From assembly GCA_946886875.1 (NCBI GenBank), contig CAMPJN010000043.1:1-16156 (forward strand): a stretch of 16,156 nt of DNA, in the 5' to 3' direction. Below, one piece after another: positions 7,368 to 13,987 of the stretch. Source of the stretch: an uncultured Pseudomonas sp. (GTDB lineage: Bacteria > Pseudomonadota > Gammaproteobacteria > Pseudomonadales > Pseudomonadaceae). The notes under the pieces are model-generated. The model made no database searches. It saw only the letters and a list, made by a program, of their open reading frames with translations, and had not been told where the DNA came from. The translations under genes and the position numbers were made by a program. Position 1 is the stretch's first letter. Each line of letters opens with the position of its first letter.

Positions 7368-7705
7368 AGCCTTACCCTGGTGGTTAGCATCGCTCCAGCT
7401 GGAATCGACTTGCTTATTGATCCAGCCTTTAAATAGTCTCAAGCGGCGTACCTCACCCATGGATCCTGGAAATAGGCTTTGACACGCAAGGGTTCGTTGG
7501 CGGCAGCGGCAATACGATCCTCGGCGGCGGCCCGCAGTGTAGCCTTGGTTCGTATCGGCACCTTGGAGCTGATCACGTGTTTGATATCTGCATTCAAGCG
7601 TTCTTCGGGATTGTGTTCCGGGCTGTAGGTGGGCAGGTAAAACACCCGATCTGTTAGGTGTGAGCGGCTAGCCACGCCTTCACCGGCTGGCAATGGTGCA
7701 CGCTC
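7368..7705 (-). mobile_element. Remnant of an IS630-family insertion sequence
   Basis: This holds the 3' end of an IS630-type transposase gene read leftward (7439 to about 7705), plus about 70 bases after its stop up to the ParA break. The terminal inverted repeat and the TA target site cannot be placed with certainty. The 5' two thirds of the element are gone. Boundaries are approximate: the left one is set by the end of ParA similarity, the right one by the end of transposase similarity. Confidence 0.65.
7439..7705 (-). pseudogene. IS630-family transposase, C-terminal fragment with frameshift
   Basis: Reading leftward, the main frame gives DRVFYLPTYSPEHNPEERLN then ADIKHVISSKVPIRTKATLR, and ends in DPWVRYAA. 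This is the C-terminus of an IS630-type DDE transposase, with the last catalytic Glu in the Y-S-P-E-x-N-P-E block. Just upstream, another frame gives V-H-H-C-Q-P-V-K-A-W-L-A-A-H-T and then a stop. That matches the residues that should come before the D-R-V-F-Y segment, so a one-base frameshift lies at about 7660-7675. The first two catalytic residues and the whole DNA-binding N-terminus are missing. The gene cannot give an active transposase. Confidence 0.85.
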
Positions 7706-7863
7706 AGCGGTTAGTGAATCGAAGCGGTGAGCCGGTGGCCCTAATTATCGACTTCGCCTCACGTCTAGTCGTGCGCAACGATTCACTAGGCGCAGCAGAA
7801 CATTTGACAGTTCAGGAACGGCTGCCCCAACCACCCAAAAGGGTGATCCCCGCCTTGGTGTGA
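7693..7863 (+). pseudogene. Orphan tail of an unrecognised coding frame
   Basis: From 7693 to the TGA at 7861-7863 one frame stays open and protein-like: R-L-V-N-R-S-G-E-P-V-A-L-I-I-D, then R-N-D-S-L-G-A-A-E-H, and an end L-P-Q-P-P-K-R-V-I-P-A-L-V. I do not recognise the family. The opening V-N-R-S-G-E-P-V-A vaguely recalls Phd-type antitoxins, but this is not enough for a call. It overlaps the transposase remnant at its start and has no ribosome site, so it is more likely the C-terminal debris of a gene cut by the insertion than a small gene. Confidence 0.3.
7712..7788. repeat. Short segment bounded by 10-bp inverted repeats
   Basis: TAGTGAATCG (7712-7721) and its exact reverse complement CGATTCACTA (7779-7788) enclose 57 bases. 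After a 2-base mismatch the match resumes with GCG. It starts where the transposase similarity stops. It could be a miniature element, an IS end or a fold in the decayed gene. Confidence 0.4.
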
Positions 7864-7947
7864 AGCGCTAAGCTTTTCCCCCCTGAACGCCTCCTACGAT
7901 GATTGCCGTCTATCTCCCTCGAGAGCGCTTCTAATAACAATAAGCGG

Positions 7948-9030
7948 ATGAAAACAATGACAATAAACACCAAGCTTGCGCTGGTTGCCCTGGCCACCGT
8001 GTTTTTAACCGGCTGCCTCGATAAAGAAGAAGTTGCCTTCATCGGCGATGCCGAGAACATGCTGTTCACCAGCGATGGCAACTTATTGGTCACGGGCGGA
8101 GAGTCCATCTACCTGATCAACAAGCTGAGCGACGCTCAGGGCCAGACCAGTTACCAAGCCAACAGCGTGTACCACGGCGAGAAATGCGGCTTTGCCGGCA
8201 TCGCGCAACGGAACAACTGGGTTTTCACCGTTTGCGGCAAGCCCTATATCCGCTGGCAGGGATGGACGTTCAAAGCGGGTATTGAGACCCGGTTGATGGC
8301 CGCAGATCTCAATGCCAAAGGGGACGACGGCGAGCAAAAGATTGTGTTCGAACGCATCACTGTCAGCGGCGCCAGCAACCCCCTCGACGGCATCACCCTG
8401 CCCAATGGCCTGGCCTTTACCCCGGACGGCAAGCTGCTGATCGCGGACTCGAACTATCTAGGTCAGGGCAGCGTAGGCCGGATAACCCTGGACTTCACCG
8501 GCCCGAAACCCGCCGTGGCCCACTTTGAAAAAGACTGGTTGGGCGCGCCCTACGGCATCAGCACCCCCAACGGCGTAAGGGTCGCCGACAATACTGTCTA
8601 CATTTCCGATAACAACAAGCTGCGCCGCATTCATCTGGACAGCGACCACAACGCACAGCAACTCTTTCACGACGCCCAGGGCAAACTGATTTCCAATATG
8701 GATAGCGACAACCTGCTGTATCAGGGAGGCCTGACCCTTGACGACATCCTGCCGTACTGCGGCGGTGTAGCCGTAACCCAGTTCGCCGAAGGCAGACTGG
8801 TGTTTGTAGCCCCAAGCGGCAAGAGTTACCCGAGCGCACCCTTCGCCTTCAAAGGCCCAAGCTCCCTGGCCATAGGCCAAGGGCCTGACTTTAGCGGTTA
8901 CGACCTGCTGGTTACCGAGAAAGGCATACTCCAGGACAACACCAGTACCTACGGCAACCAGCTCACCCGCATCGACGCGGGCGTTGACCTCAACGCTCCG
9001 GAAAACTGTACCGAGATTGGCGCGCTTTAA
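7948..9030 (+). CDS. Lipoprotein with SMP-30/NHL-like beta-propeller
   Basis: 360 residues from the ATG at 7948 (an in-frame ATG at 7903 would put a charged stretch ahead of the signal peptide; 7957 is also possible). The first 23 residues form a lipoprotein signal, with lipobox L-T-G-C and Cys23. The body carries repeated propeller strands: I-G-D-A-E-N-M-L-F-T-S-D-G-N-L-L-V-T, L-P-N-G-L-A-F-T-P-D-G-K-L-L-I-A-D-S-N-Y, T-P-N-G-V-R-V-A-D-N-T-V-Y-I-S-D-N-N-K. These 'P-N-G-x-x-x-x-x-x-G-x-L-x-x-A-D' units are typical of SMP-30/gluconolactonase and NHL folds. Leu at position +2 suggests outer-membrane sorting. No enzymatic role can be assigned. The gene is the first intact one right of the integration scar and ends before a bidirectional terminator. 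No strong ribosome site is visible. Confidence 0.78.
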   Translation: MKTMTINTKLALVALATVFLTGCLDKEEVAFIGDAENMLFTSDGNLLVTGGESIYLINKLSDAQGQTSYQANSVYHGEKCGFAGIAQRNNWVFTVCGKPYIRWQGWTFKAGIETRLMAADLNAKGDDGEQKIVFERITVSGASNPLDGITLPNGLAFTPDGKLLIADSNYLGQGSVGRITLDFTGPKPAVAHFEKDWLGAPYGISTPNGVRVADNTVYISDNNKLRRIHLDSDHNAQQLFHDAQGKLISNMDSDNLLYQGGLTLDDILPYCGGVAVTQFAEGRLVFVAPSGKSYPSAPFAFKGPSSLAIGQGPDFSGYDLLVTEKGILQDNTSTYGNQLTRIDAGVDLNAPENCTEIGAL

Positions 9031-9140
9031 ACCCTTGCGCCCTTGGCCTTACGGCCTGGGTATGCAAAGAATTGGTGACTGCCGAGTTACCTGTGCCCCT
9101 GACTGCCAACCCTACCTATCCCGCGAGAATGCGCAGCCCT

Positions 9141-9182
9141 AAAAAAAGCCCGGCCATTTGTTGAAAATGACCGGGCTTTTTT
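9141..9182. terminator. Bidirectional intrinsic terminator
   Basis: GCCCGGCCATTT and AAATGACCGGGC pair (one mismatch) around a short GTTG-A loop. Seven A residues lead in and six T residues follow, so both strands have a U-tract. It sits between the convergent lipoprotein and CsbD-like genes and can stop both. Confidence 0.92.
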
Positions 9183-9194
9183 AGTCAGGCTTGA

Positions 9195-9386
9195 TCAGGC
9201 TTTGTCGACACCGCGCTTGATCGCATCCTTGACGTCGCCCTTGAGCTGCTGGGCCTTGCCCTTCACTTGCTGGCCGACACCCTCGCCTTCAAGGCTGCTA
9301 TTGCCGGTAGCCTTGCCGATACCTTCTTTCACTTTACCGACAGTTTCGTTGGTATGGCCTTTAACTTTGTCTTTCGTACTGCTCAT
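9195..9386 (-). CDS. CsbD-family stress-response protein
   Basis: 63 residues beginning MSSTKDKVKGHTNETVGKVK. The sequence is made of Lys/Gly-rich amphipathic repeats: G-H-T-N-E-T-V-G-K-V-K-E-G-I-G-K-A-T-G, L-E-G-E-G-V-G-Q-Q-V-K-G-K-A-Q-Q-L-K-G-D-V-K-D. This is the CsbD pattern, a small hydrophilic, often disordered protein induced under general stress and in stationary phase. The start at 9386 is chosen because GAGGTG lies 5 bases before it; a longer frame to 9437 adds a Cys-rich, unlike stretch. Molecular function of the family is not known. The gene faces the lipoprotein gene and shares its terminator. Confidence 0.88.
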   Translation of the reverse strand: MSSTKDKVKGHTNETVGKVKEGIGKATGNSSLEGEGVGQQVKGKAQQLKGDVKDAIKRGVDKA

Positions 9387-9643
9387 ATCACACCTCGTCT
9401 CGACTGGTTGCAAGCAGTGGAACCCTGCGCACAGCAATCGTTCTGTTTATTCGACGAATGTGGGTTATCAGATGAGGCGGGGGGATGGGGTGGAGCGACT
9501 CTTTCAACCGATAAGCAGCAAACCGAGGCTTCAGAACCCTCGATTGATGCGTCCATAGGTACTTCGGCGTCGGATTCAGGCAGCCTTGGCAAAGGTGTTG
9601 CACCTATGGTGACGGACGTTTATCCGACCGTTCTGGAGCTGAA

Positions 9644-9988
9644 ATGTCTGACTTCATCACCGTTCTGCGCGAAACCTGCCCCACGCCCGTCCTCGACGCC
9701 ACTAAGTGGAAACGCATCGGCGGCGACCCGCATACCGTGAACCTCAACGCCTACCTGTCCAAGGACGGCAGCAAGATCATGGGCACCTGGATCTGCACCC
9801 CCGGCAAGTTCGAGGTCAATTACGACAAGTGGGAGTATTGCCACTTTCTCGACGGCTACTGCGTGATCACCCCTGAGGGCGAGCAGCCGGTGCACCTGAA
9901 AGCAGGCGACGTGTTTGTGATCGAGCCGGGGATGAAAGGCACCTGGGAAGTCGTAGAGACCGTGCGCAAGTATTTCGTCTTCGCCTGA
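9644..9988 (+). CDS. Short DUF861-type cupin (EutQ / ureidoglycine aminohydrolase-like)
   Basis: 114 residues, a single cupin barrel. The barrel carries K-W-E-Y-C-H-F-L-D-G-Y-C-V-I-T-P-E-G, L-K-A-G-D-V-F-V-I-E-P-G-M-K-G-T-W-E-V and an end V-R-K-Y-F-V-F-A. G-x-W-x-C-x-P-G-K-F near the middle and the G-D-x-F-V-I-x-P-G-x-x-G-x-W-E block are the DUF861 hallmarks. A possible metal ligand set is the E/H of 'E-Y-C-H'. Small cupins of this group are common in pseudomonads and mostly lack a known substrate. The ribosome site GGAG is 6 bases before the ATG. The gene is single and is followed by a REP-like palindrome. It is a distant relative of the bicupin at 5545, with which it shares the V-R-K-[YF]-[FY]-V ending. 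Confidence 0.85.
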   Translation: MSDFITVLRETCPTPVLDATKWKRIGGDPHTVNLNAYLSKDGSKIMGTWICTPGKFEVNYDKWEYCHFLDGYCVITPEGEQPVHLKAGDVFVIEPGMKGTWEVVETVRKYFVFA

Positions 9989-10008
9989 TACCGCTATTCG
10001 TCACGATC

Positions 10009-10041
10009 TGATCGCTCCTATGCCGAGGCGTGGAGCGATCA
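10009..10041. repeat. REP-like palindrome between convergent genes
   Basis: TGATCGCTCC and GGAGCGATCA form a 10-bp outer stem, with an inner GCC-ga-GGC stem. It resembles the palindrome at 14604 (TGATCGTTCCCACGCT...), and I read both as one pseudomonad REP family. It lies 20 bases after the cupin stop and may also act as a terminator. Confidence 0.65.
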
Positions 10042-10101
10042 AATATTGCCCATTCCCGCACCAACGAAAACACTTCGCAGCTTTCCACGCTGCCAGGAAC
10101 G

Positions 10102-10713
10102 TTAACGGGACATGGGCAAATAGGGCTCGATGTTCCTGAGTGCCCGTTCGACGTAGTCCGCCTTCTCCCCTACCGGCGCCACGTAATACAGCGCCTCGGC
10201 CGCTGCCTCACGCCCAACCAGGCGCGCCAGGGTCCAGGCGGCGAGGTAGATGGAGGCCAGGCAACCGCCGGCTGTAGCCAGGTTGCCTCGGGCGAAGAAG
10301 GGTTGTTCGAGCACTTCGATACCGGCCTCTTGCACCCAGGGCTTGGTGGTGAGATCAGTGCAACCCGGAACGCCGTCCAGCAACCCCAACTTCGCTAACA
10401 GCAAGGTGCCGGAACACTGCGCGCCGATCAGCTGACGTGCGGGATCGAGCCGCGCCAGCGTCTGCATCACACTGGCGTCCTGGGCTATCTCGCGGGTTTT
10501 GATGCCGCTGCCGACGAGCACGGCATCGAATGATTCGATCTCGTCCAACGTGGCCTGGCGATGCAATTGCACGCCGTTCATCGAGGTGACCGTCTCGCTC
10601 GGCGCGGCCAAGAAAACGCGCCAGCCCGGCTGTTTGATGCGGTTCAGGATGCCCAAAGCGACAAGCGAATCCAGTTCGTTGAAGCCGTCGAAGGTGAGGA
10701 TGGCGATATGCAT
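10102..10713 (-). CDS. DJ-1/PfpI family protein
   Basis: 203 residues. The start M-H-I-A-I-L-T-F-D-G-F-N-E-L-D has the Glu (residue 13) that partners the nucleophile in this superfamily. The nucleophile elbow is G-A-Q-C-S-G-T at 97-103, with Cys100 as the reactive cysteine. A-V-L-V-G-S-G (64-70) is the preceding strand and turn. The family includes proteases, glyoxalases, isonitrile hydratases and redox sensors; G-A-Q-C-S-G and the T-A-G-G-C block after it resemble the ThiJ/PfpI and GATase1-like groups of unknown substrate. The protein has no signal peptide. The ATG at 10713 lacks a strong ribosome site. It faces the cupin gene, with a REP-like palindrome between them. Confidence 0.87.
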   Translation of the reverse strand: MHIAILTFDGFNELDSLVALGILNRIKQPGWRVFLAAPSETVTSMNGVQLHRQATLDEIESFDAVLVGSGIKTREIAQDASVMQTLARLDPARQLIGAQCSGTLLLAKLGLLDGVPGCTDLTTKPWVQEAGIEVLEQPFFARGNLATAGGCLASIYLAAWTLARLVGREAAAEALYYVAPVGEKADYVERALRNIEPYLPMSR

Positions 10714-10942
10714 GGCAGACCCGGCGCTATGGAGTGTCCGACCATTCTCGGCGCGCGGGGGAACGACGGATAGACACAGTTGCTAGTGGCGATAGCCATA
10801 CAGACCGAGCGGTATTACCGCTTTCAATCGGCCCTTGAACCGAACGGCGTAACGCAAAGCGTCACAGGCTGGCGTGCGGCCAGAAAGGCGCCATCACCGT
10901 GCTAGCATTGCCCCTCCATCACTCCTGACTGAAGGGATTCCT

Positions 10943-11491
10943 ATGCTGAAACGCTTTATCTGTCTCGCCACCGCCACTTTGATCCTGCAGGGATGCGGCG
11001 TTGCCATGCCGCGCTACGATGCATATTTCGATAACGTGCAGACCCTGAAAAATCAGGCTCCGCTGGCCAAGCTCAATTCGCCGACCGTCACAGCTGACAA
11101 GGGCCAGGACTCGATTTCCGTCCGCGCCAACCCTATCAGTAGCCCGGAAGGCTCAATCAGTAAGCATGTGCAGAAGGCGCTGGAAGATGAACTACGTCTG
11201 GCGGGCTTGTTGGACCCAGCGGCCTCGCGCCATCTGGACGTACAGCTGCGTCAGAGCAAACTCGATGCACCGGTCGGCACCGGCAGCGGTGCGATCAGCG
11301 CCGACTTCAACCTGCGTGAAGGCCAGCGCTCCCTCTATAGCAGCAACAAGACGGTGACCAGCACCTGGGACAGCCCCTTCATCGGTGCCATTGCGATCCC
11401 GGCGGCGGCCAATGCGTTCAACCCATTGGTGCGCAAGCTGCTGGCTGAGCTGTATCAGGACCCTGCGTTCATCGCCGCGATGAAGCAGTGA
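10943..11491 (+). CDS. Lipoprotein of unknown function
   Basis: 182 residues. The start at 10943 is chosen over an upstream in-frame ATG at 10874 because it follows a GAAGGGA ribosome site and opens directly with a lipoprotein signal, MLKRFICLATATLILQGCGV (lipobox L-Q-G-C, Cys18). Gly at +2 suggests sorting to the outer membrane. The mature part reads R-Y-D-A-Y-F-D-N-V-Q-T, S-I-S-V-R-A-N-P-I-S-S-P-E-G-S-I-S-K-H-V-Q-K-A-L-E-D-E-L and H-L-D-V-Q-L-R-Q-S-K-L-D, an alpha/beta fold in which a helix is followed by a strand pair, as in other small outer-membrane lipoproteins. I do not recognise the family. It is convergent with another lipoprotein gene at 11531. Confidence 0.8.
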   Translation: MLKRFICLATATLILQGCGVAMPRYDAYFDNVQTLKNQAPLAKLNSPTVTADKGQDSISVRANPISSPEGSISKHVQKALEDELRLAGLLDPAASRHLDVQLRQSKLDAPVGTGSGAISADFNLREGQRSLYSSNKTVTSTWDSPFIGAIAIPAAANAFNPLVRKLLAELYQDPAFIAAMKQ

Positions 11492-11499
11492 TGCAAGAA

Positions 11500-11524
11500 T
11501 CGGCGCGCCAACCAGGCGCGCCGA
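11500..11524. terminator. GC-rich palindrome between two convergent lipoprotein genes
   Basis: TCGGCGCGCC and GGCGCGCCGA form a perfect 10-bp stem around a 5-base loop. It starts 8 bases after one stop codon and ends 6 bases from the other gene's stop. No T-tract follows, but the placement suits a shared terminator. Confidence 0.65.
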
Positions 11525-11530
11525 ACTCGG

Positions 11531-12160
11531 TCAGCCGCGCAGCGGCAGTACGCCTTGCGCGTACTTCAGAACCTGCTTATCGACCATCTGCTTCAGCAAC
11601 GCATTGAACTGGCGACGGAAACTGTCGTTGATCGCCTCACCCGGCGTGTAGCCCATCATCGGGATGAAGATCAGCCCCATCCAGGTGCGCACCGAGTCGT
11701 GGTTCTGCCCACTCAGAACCGGCTGGCCCTGGTCGTCCAGAACCTCCAGCGTCATGGTGTATTCATCCTTTGCCGAACCCGGGATCACGAACAAGCTGAA
11801 CCCGGTGATCATGCCGCTGACCATCGCCGCACCCGCGGAGCCACTGTTGTAGACATTCAGCTTGAGGGTGTAGTCGCCCGGCTGTTTCTGAAATTCGTCG
11901 AGTGTGTAACGGCTGAACAAGCCCGAATCACGCAAAGAAGCTTCAAGCTGCGGCTTGAGCACTTCCCTGCCCTGCGGCATTTCGATGGCGTTTTTGTCAG
12001 TCGCCTTGCCTTGATAGAAGGTGAAATCGACAAACACACTGGGGCGCTGCTGGTAGCTGGCCATGGACGGCAGCGTGGTTTCTGGAACCTGGTCTCCTGG
12101 GAAACTGGCGCAGCCGGTCAAGGTCAGTACCAGTGCCATTCCCAATAACTTCAACTTCAT
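11531..12160 (-). CDS. Lipoprotein of unknown function
   Basis: 209 residues from the ATG at 12160, which follows an AAGGACG ribosome site; an upstream frame start at 12193 is less likely. MKLKLLGMALVLTLTGCASF is a clear lipoprotein signal (lipobox L-T-G-C, Cys17). The mature part has V-D-F-T-F-Y-Q-G-K, L-E-A-S-L-R-D-S-G-L-F, a hydrophobic A-A-M-V-S-G-M-I-T-G-F-S-L-F-V-I-P segment, and E-V-L-D-D-Q-G-Q-P. The hydrophobic stretch in the middle (about residues 110-126) could be a second membrane-associated helix. The order of helices and strands resembles the neighbour at 10943 in broad outline: both have a P-x-L-x-x-x-L-x-x-x-G-L block. They could be distant relatives, which is inference. Confidence 0.78.
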   Translation of the reverse strand: MKLKLLGMALVLTLTGCASFPGDQVPETTLPSMASYQQRPSVFVDFTFYQGKATDKNAIEMPQGREVLKPQLEASLRDSGLFSRYTLDEFQKQPGDYTLKLNVYNSGSAGAAMVSGMITGFSLFVIPGSAKDEYTMTLEVLDDQGQPVLSGQNHDSVRTWMGLIFIPMMGYTPGEAINDSFRRQFNALLKQMVDKQVLKYAQGVLPLRG

Positions 12161-12690
12161 TGTGTATCGTCCTTGTTTATTAAGTGATTCCACCGGACTG
12201 ATCTGTGCCGTCGCGGCAGGGGCGATACTCTAAGCAAAGCACGCACTGATGGCAATTTGCCCACTATGAAATCGCTGGTGAAACGCCCACCAGCGAGCGC
12301 CGTGAAGTGCCCGACATAAGCCCATGCGCAGCATGCGTAATGGCCGGCACTAGCCGCGCTGGGCAGCGTTTATCCAGTGATCTGTACGTAAAAACAATGA
12401 TTGTTAACGGACTCGCCATTCTCGCTGCGCCAGCGATCCTGTGGTTACCGCTGCTGCCTAGGTGTAACCGATATCAGCGAGCACCCGGCCCCTGCCAGGC
12501 GGACCACGACATAGGTGTCGTGACGCGGCATTCACCTGCAGCAATCTGATCATTTCAACGTCGAGGCGGCGAACCGGCCGCGCGAAATGTCTCCCTCGAT
12601 TCCCCGGCGTCTACTCCGAGAACGCCGAGGCGAGCATCCGCGAATACCGCTCAGCTAAACTGCCCTGGCCACCCGCCCAGGAAATCGCTC
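12161..12690. other. Intergenic region upstream of an unrecognised periplasmic gene
   Basis: This 530-bp stretch has no supported gene. It includes an 8-bp hairpin CGCTGGTG-aaacgcc-CACCAGCG at 12273-12295. Between about 12530 and 12690 two frames show GC-rich third positions and peptide-like runs, such as N-V-E-A-A-N-R-P-R-E-M in one frame and P-G-V-Y-S-E-N-A-E-A-S in another. They suggest a decayed gene with a frameshift, but no family is recognisable. Confidence 0.4.
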
Positions 12691-13845
12691 ATGACCTTTC
12701 GCTGGCTTACTACCCTCGGCCTGATGCTCGGCCTGCATAGCGAGCCAGGCAGTGCCCGGCAGTTGGAGATCGAGCTCGATATCCAGCATGTCGGCGGCCA
12801 GCTCGAAGTCGCCGAGCTAGAGAGCCTGCTCGCCTCGCCCGATCTGAGCATCGAGGCGACCTACCACCCCAAACGATTGATCGCCGGGGTGACGGCCACG
12901 CGCCAGCGAACCATGCCGTTCGGCAGCCGACTCTTTCCCATCCCCCATCAATTGCTGCTCAAAGGTGCGCAGATCGAGCGGCGTGGCCGCACCTTGCGTT
13001 TCAAGGTCGCCGAACAAGCGCCGGCTCCTAAGGGCTATCGCCTGCTGGCGCTGGCCTTGAGCGTACCTATCGCCCCGGGGCCGGGCCGACCGCAACCGAC
13101 CTTGCAGATCAGCCTGCCGCCGCCACCGGAAAGCGGCGGCGTGCATCAGTCAGCGCTGGTCGCCCGCGCGGGCACGCTCGACCTGGGCATGCGCGTGCGG
13201 CAGCACTGGAGCGGTAGCAGCCAAGAAGCGCAGCGGCAATTGCCGAGCTGCGGCGGCGACGCCATCGAAGTCGACGCCGAGCGCTATCTGTTCCGCCCGC
13301 GGCATCGCTTCGAGGGTTATTTCGACTTTCTTGGCCCGACCGTGCAGAGCGATCCGCCAAGCAATCCGCCGCCCGGCCAGCAAAGCTTCCAACTACGTGA
13401 GCCCTATCCACAACCGCTCACCGGCTGGGCGCTGTCGCGCAATCATCTGGTGCGCCTGACCCTGACCAACGGCGTGGTCGACAGGCTGTCGATCTATGCC
13501 CAGCAGCAAGGCGCCGACGACTGCCAGCGCAGCCGCATGTACGAAATGCTGTTCGCCGACGGCCAGTTGGTCAGTTTCGAACGCAGCCTGTACGAAACGG
13601 CCTGCAATGAGGGTGAAGAGATATTCGGCAGCGGTCCGAGCGTTACCGCCAGTTGGCTGGCTGACGGCAGCCTCGTACGGTTTGTCGAAAGCGCCGGCAA
13701 CGGCTCGCCAGCGCGCATCTTCGATAGCTTCAACGCCAAGCAAGCGGCCGTCTGCGGCACCAGCGAGCCGCCTCCGCCCGCGGAGTCAGTGCAAGCGCTG
13801 CAGGAAGAAGCGCGGCTATTGCGCGAGGCGTTTCTGCGGCCTTGA
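12691..13845 (+). CDS. Probable secreted or periplasmic protein, unrecognised
   Basis: 384 residues with a moderate Sec signal at the start, MTFRWLTTLGLMLGLHSEPG followed by S-A-R-Q. After it come several beta-rich segments: L-E-I-E-L-D-I-Q-H-V-G-G-Q-L-E-V, S-I-E-A-T-Y-H-P-K-R-L-I-A-G-V-T, and a Pro-rich stretch (S-L-P-P-P-P-E-S-G). A W-x-L-S-R-N-H-L-V-R-L-T-L-T-N-G-V-V-D-R-L strand pair comes later, and the end is a short charged helix (L-Q-E-E-A-R-L-L-R-E-A). There are four Cys residues, enough for disulphides. No catalytic motif is visible. Its ribosome site is AGGAA about 9 bases upstream. It is followed by the stress gene at 13988 with 142 bases between them, so co-transcription is possible but not shown. 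Confidence 0.7.
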   Translation: MTFRWLTTLGLMLGLHSEPGSARQLEIELDIQHVGGQLEVAELESLLASPDLSIEATYHPKRLIAGVTATRQRTMPFGSRLFPIPHQLLLKGAQIERRGRTLRFKVAEQAPAPKGYRLLALALSVPIAPGPGRPQPTLQISLPPPPESGGVHQSALVARAGTLDLGMRVRQHWSGSSQEAQRQLPSCGGDAIEVDAERYLFRPRHRFEGYFDFLGPTVQSDPPSNPPPGQQSFQLREPYPQPLTGWALSRNHLVRLTLTNGVVDRLSIYAQQQGADDCQRSRMYEMLFADGQLVSFERSLYETACNEGEEIFGSGPSVTASWLADGSLVRFVESAGNGSPARIFDSFNAKQAAVCGTSEPPPPAESVQALQEEARLLREAFLRP

Positions 13846-13987
13846 ACCCGCTCCCGGCTAAATCCCTTGGAACCATCACCCGGCATTCCGCGCCCAATAA
13901 CTGAGGGTCGCGGACGAAATGCCTGCGCCCGCCCGATAAATCCCATGGAATGCAGCGCAGTTTGTATTCGAAATACGAAGGTGATCC

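Noticed and set aside
6882..7460. Minus-strand frame of 192 codons ending in P-R-P-G-L-E-P-G-T-Q
   Set aside because: Its end is the well-known false translation of a tRNA T arm, and the rest is antisense to the ParA remnant.
11555..12148. Plus-strand frame of 197 codons opposite the second lipoprotein
   Set aside because: The minus strand has a clear lipoprotein signal and ribosome site, so this is its antisense shadow.
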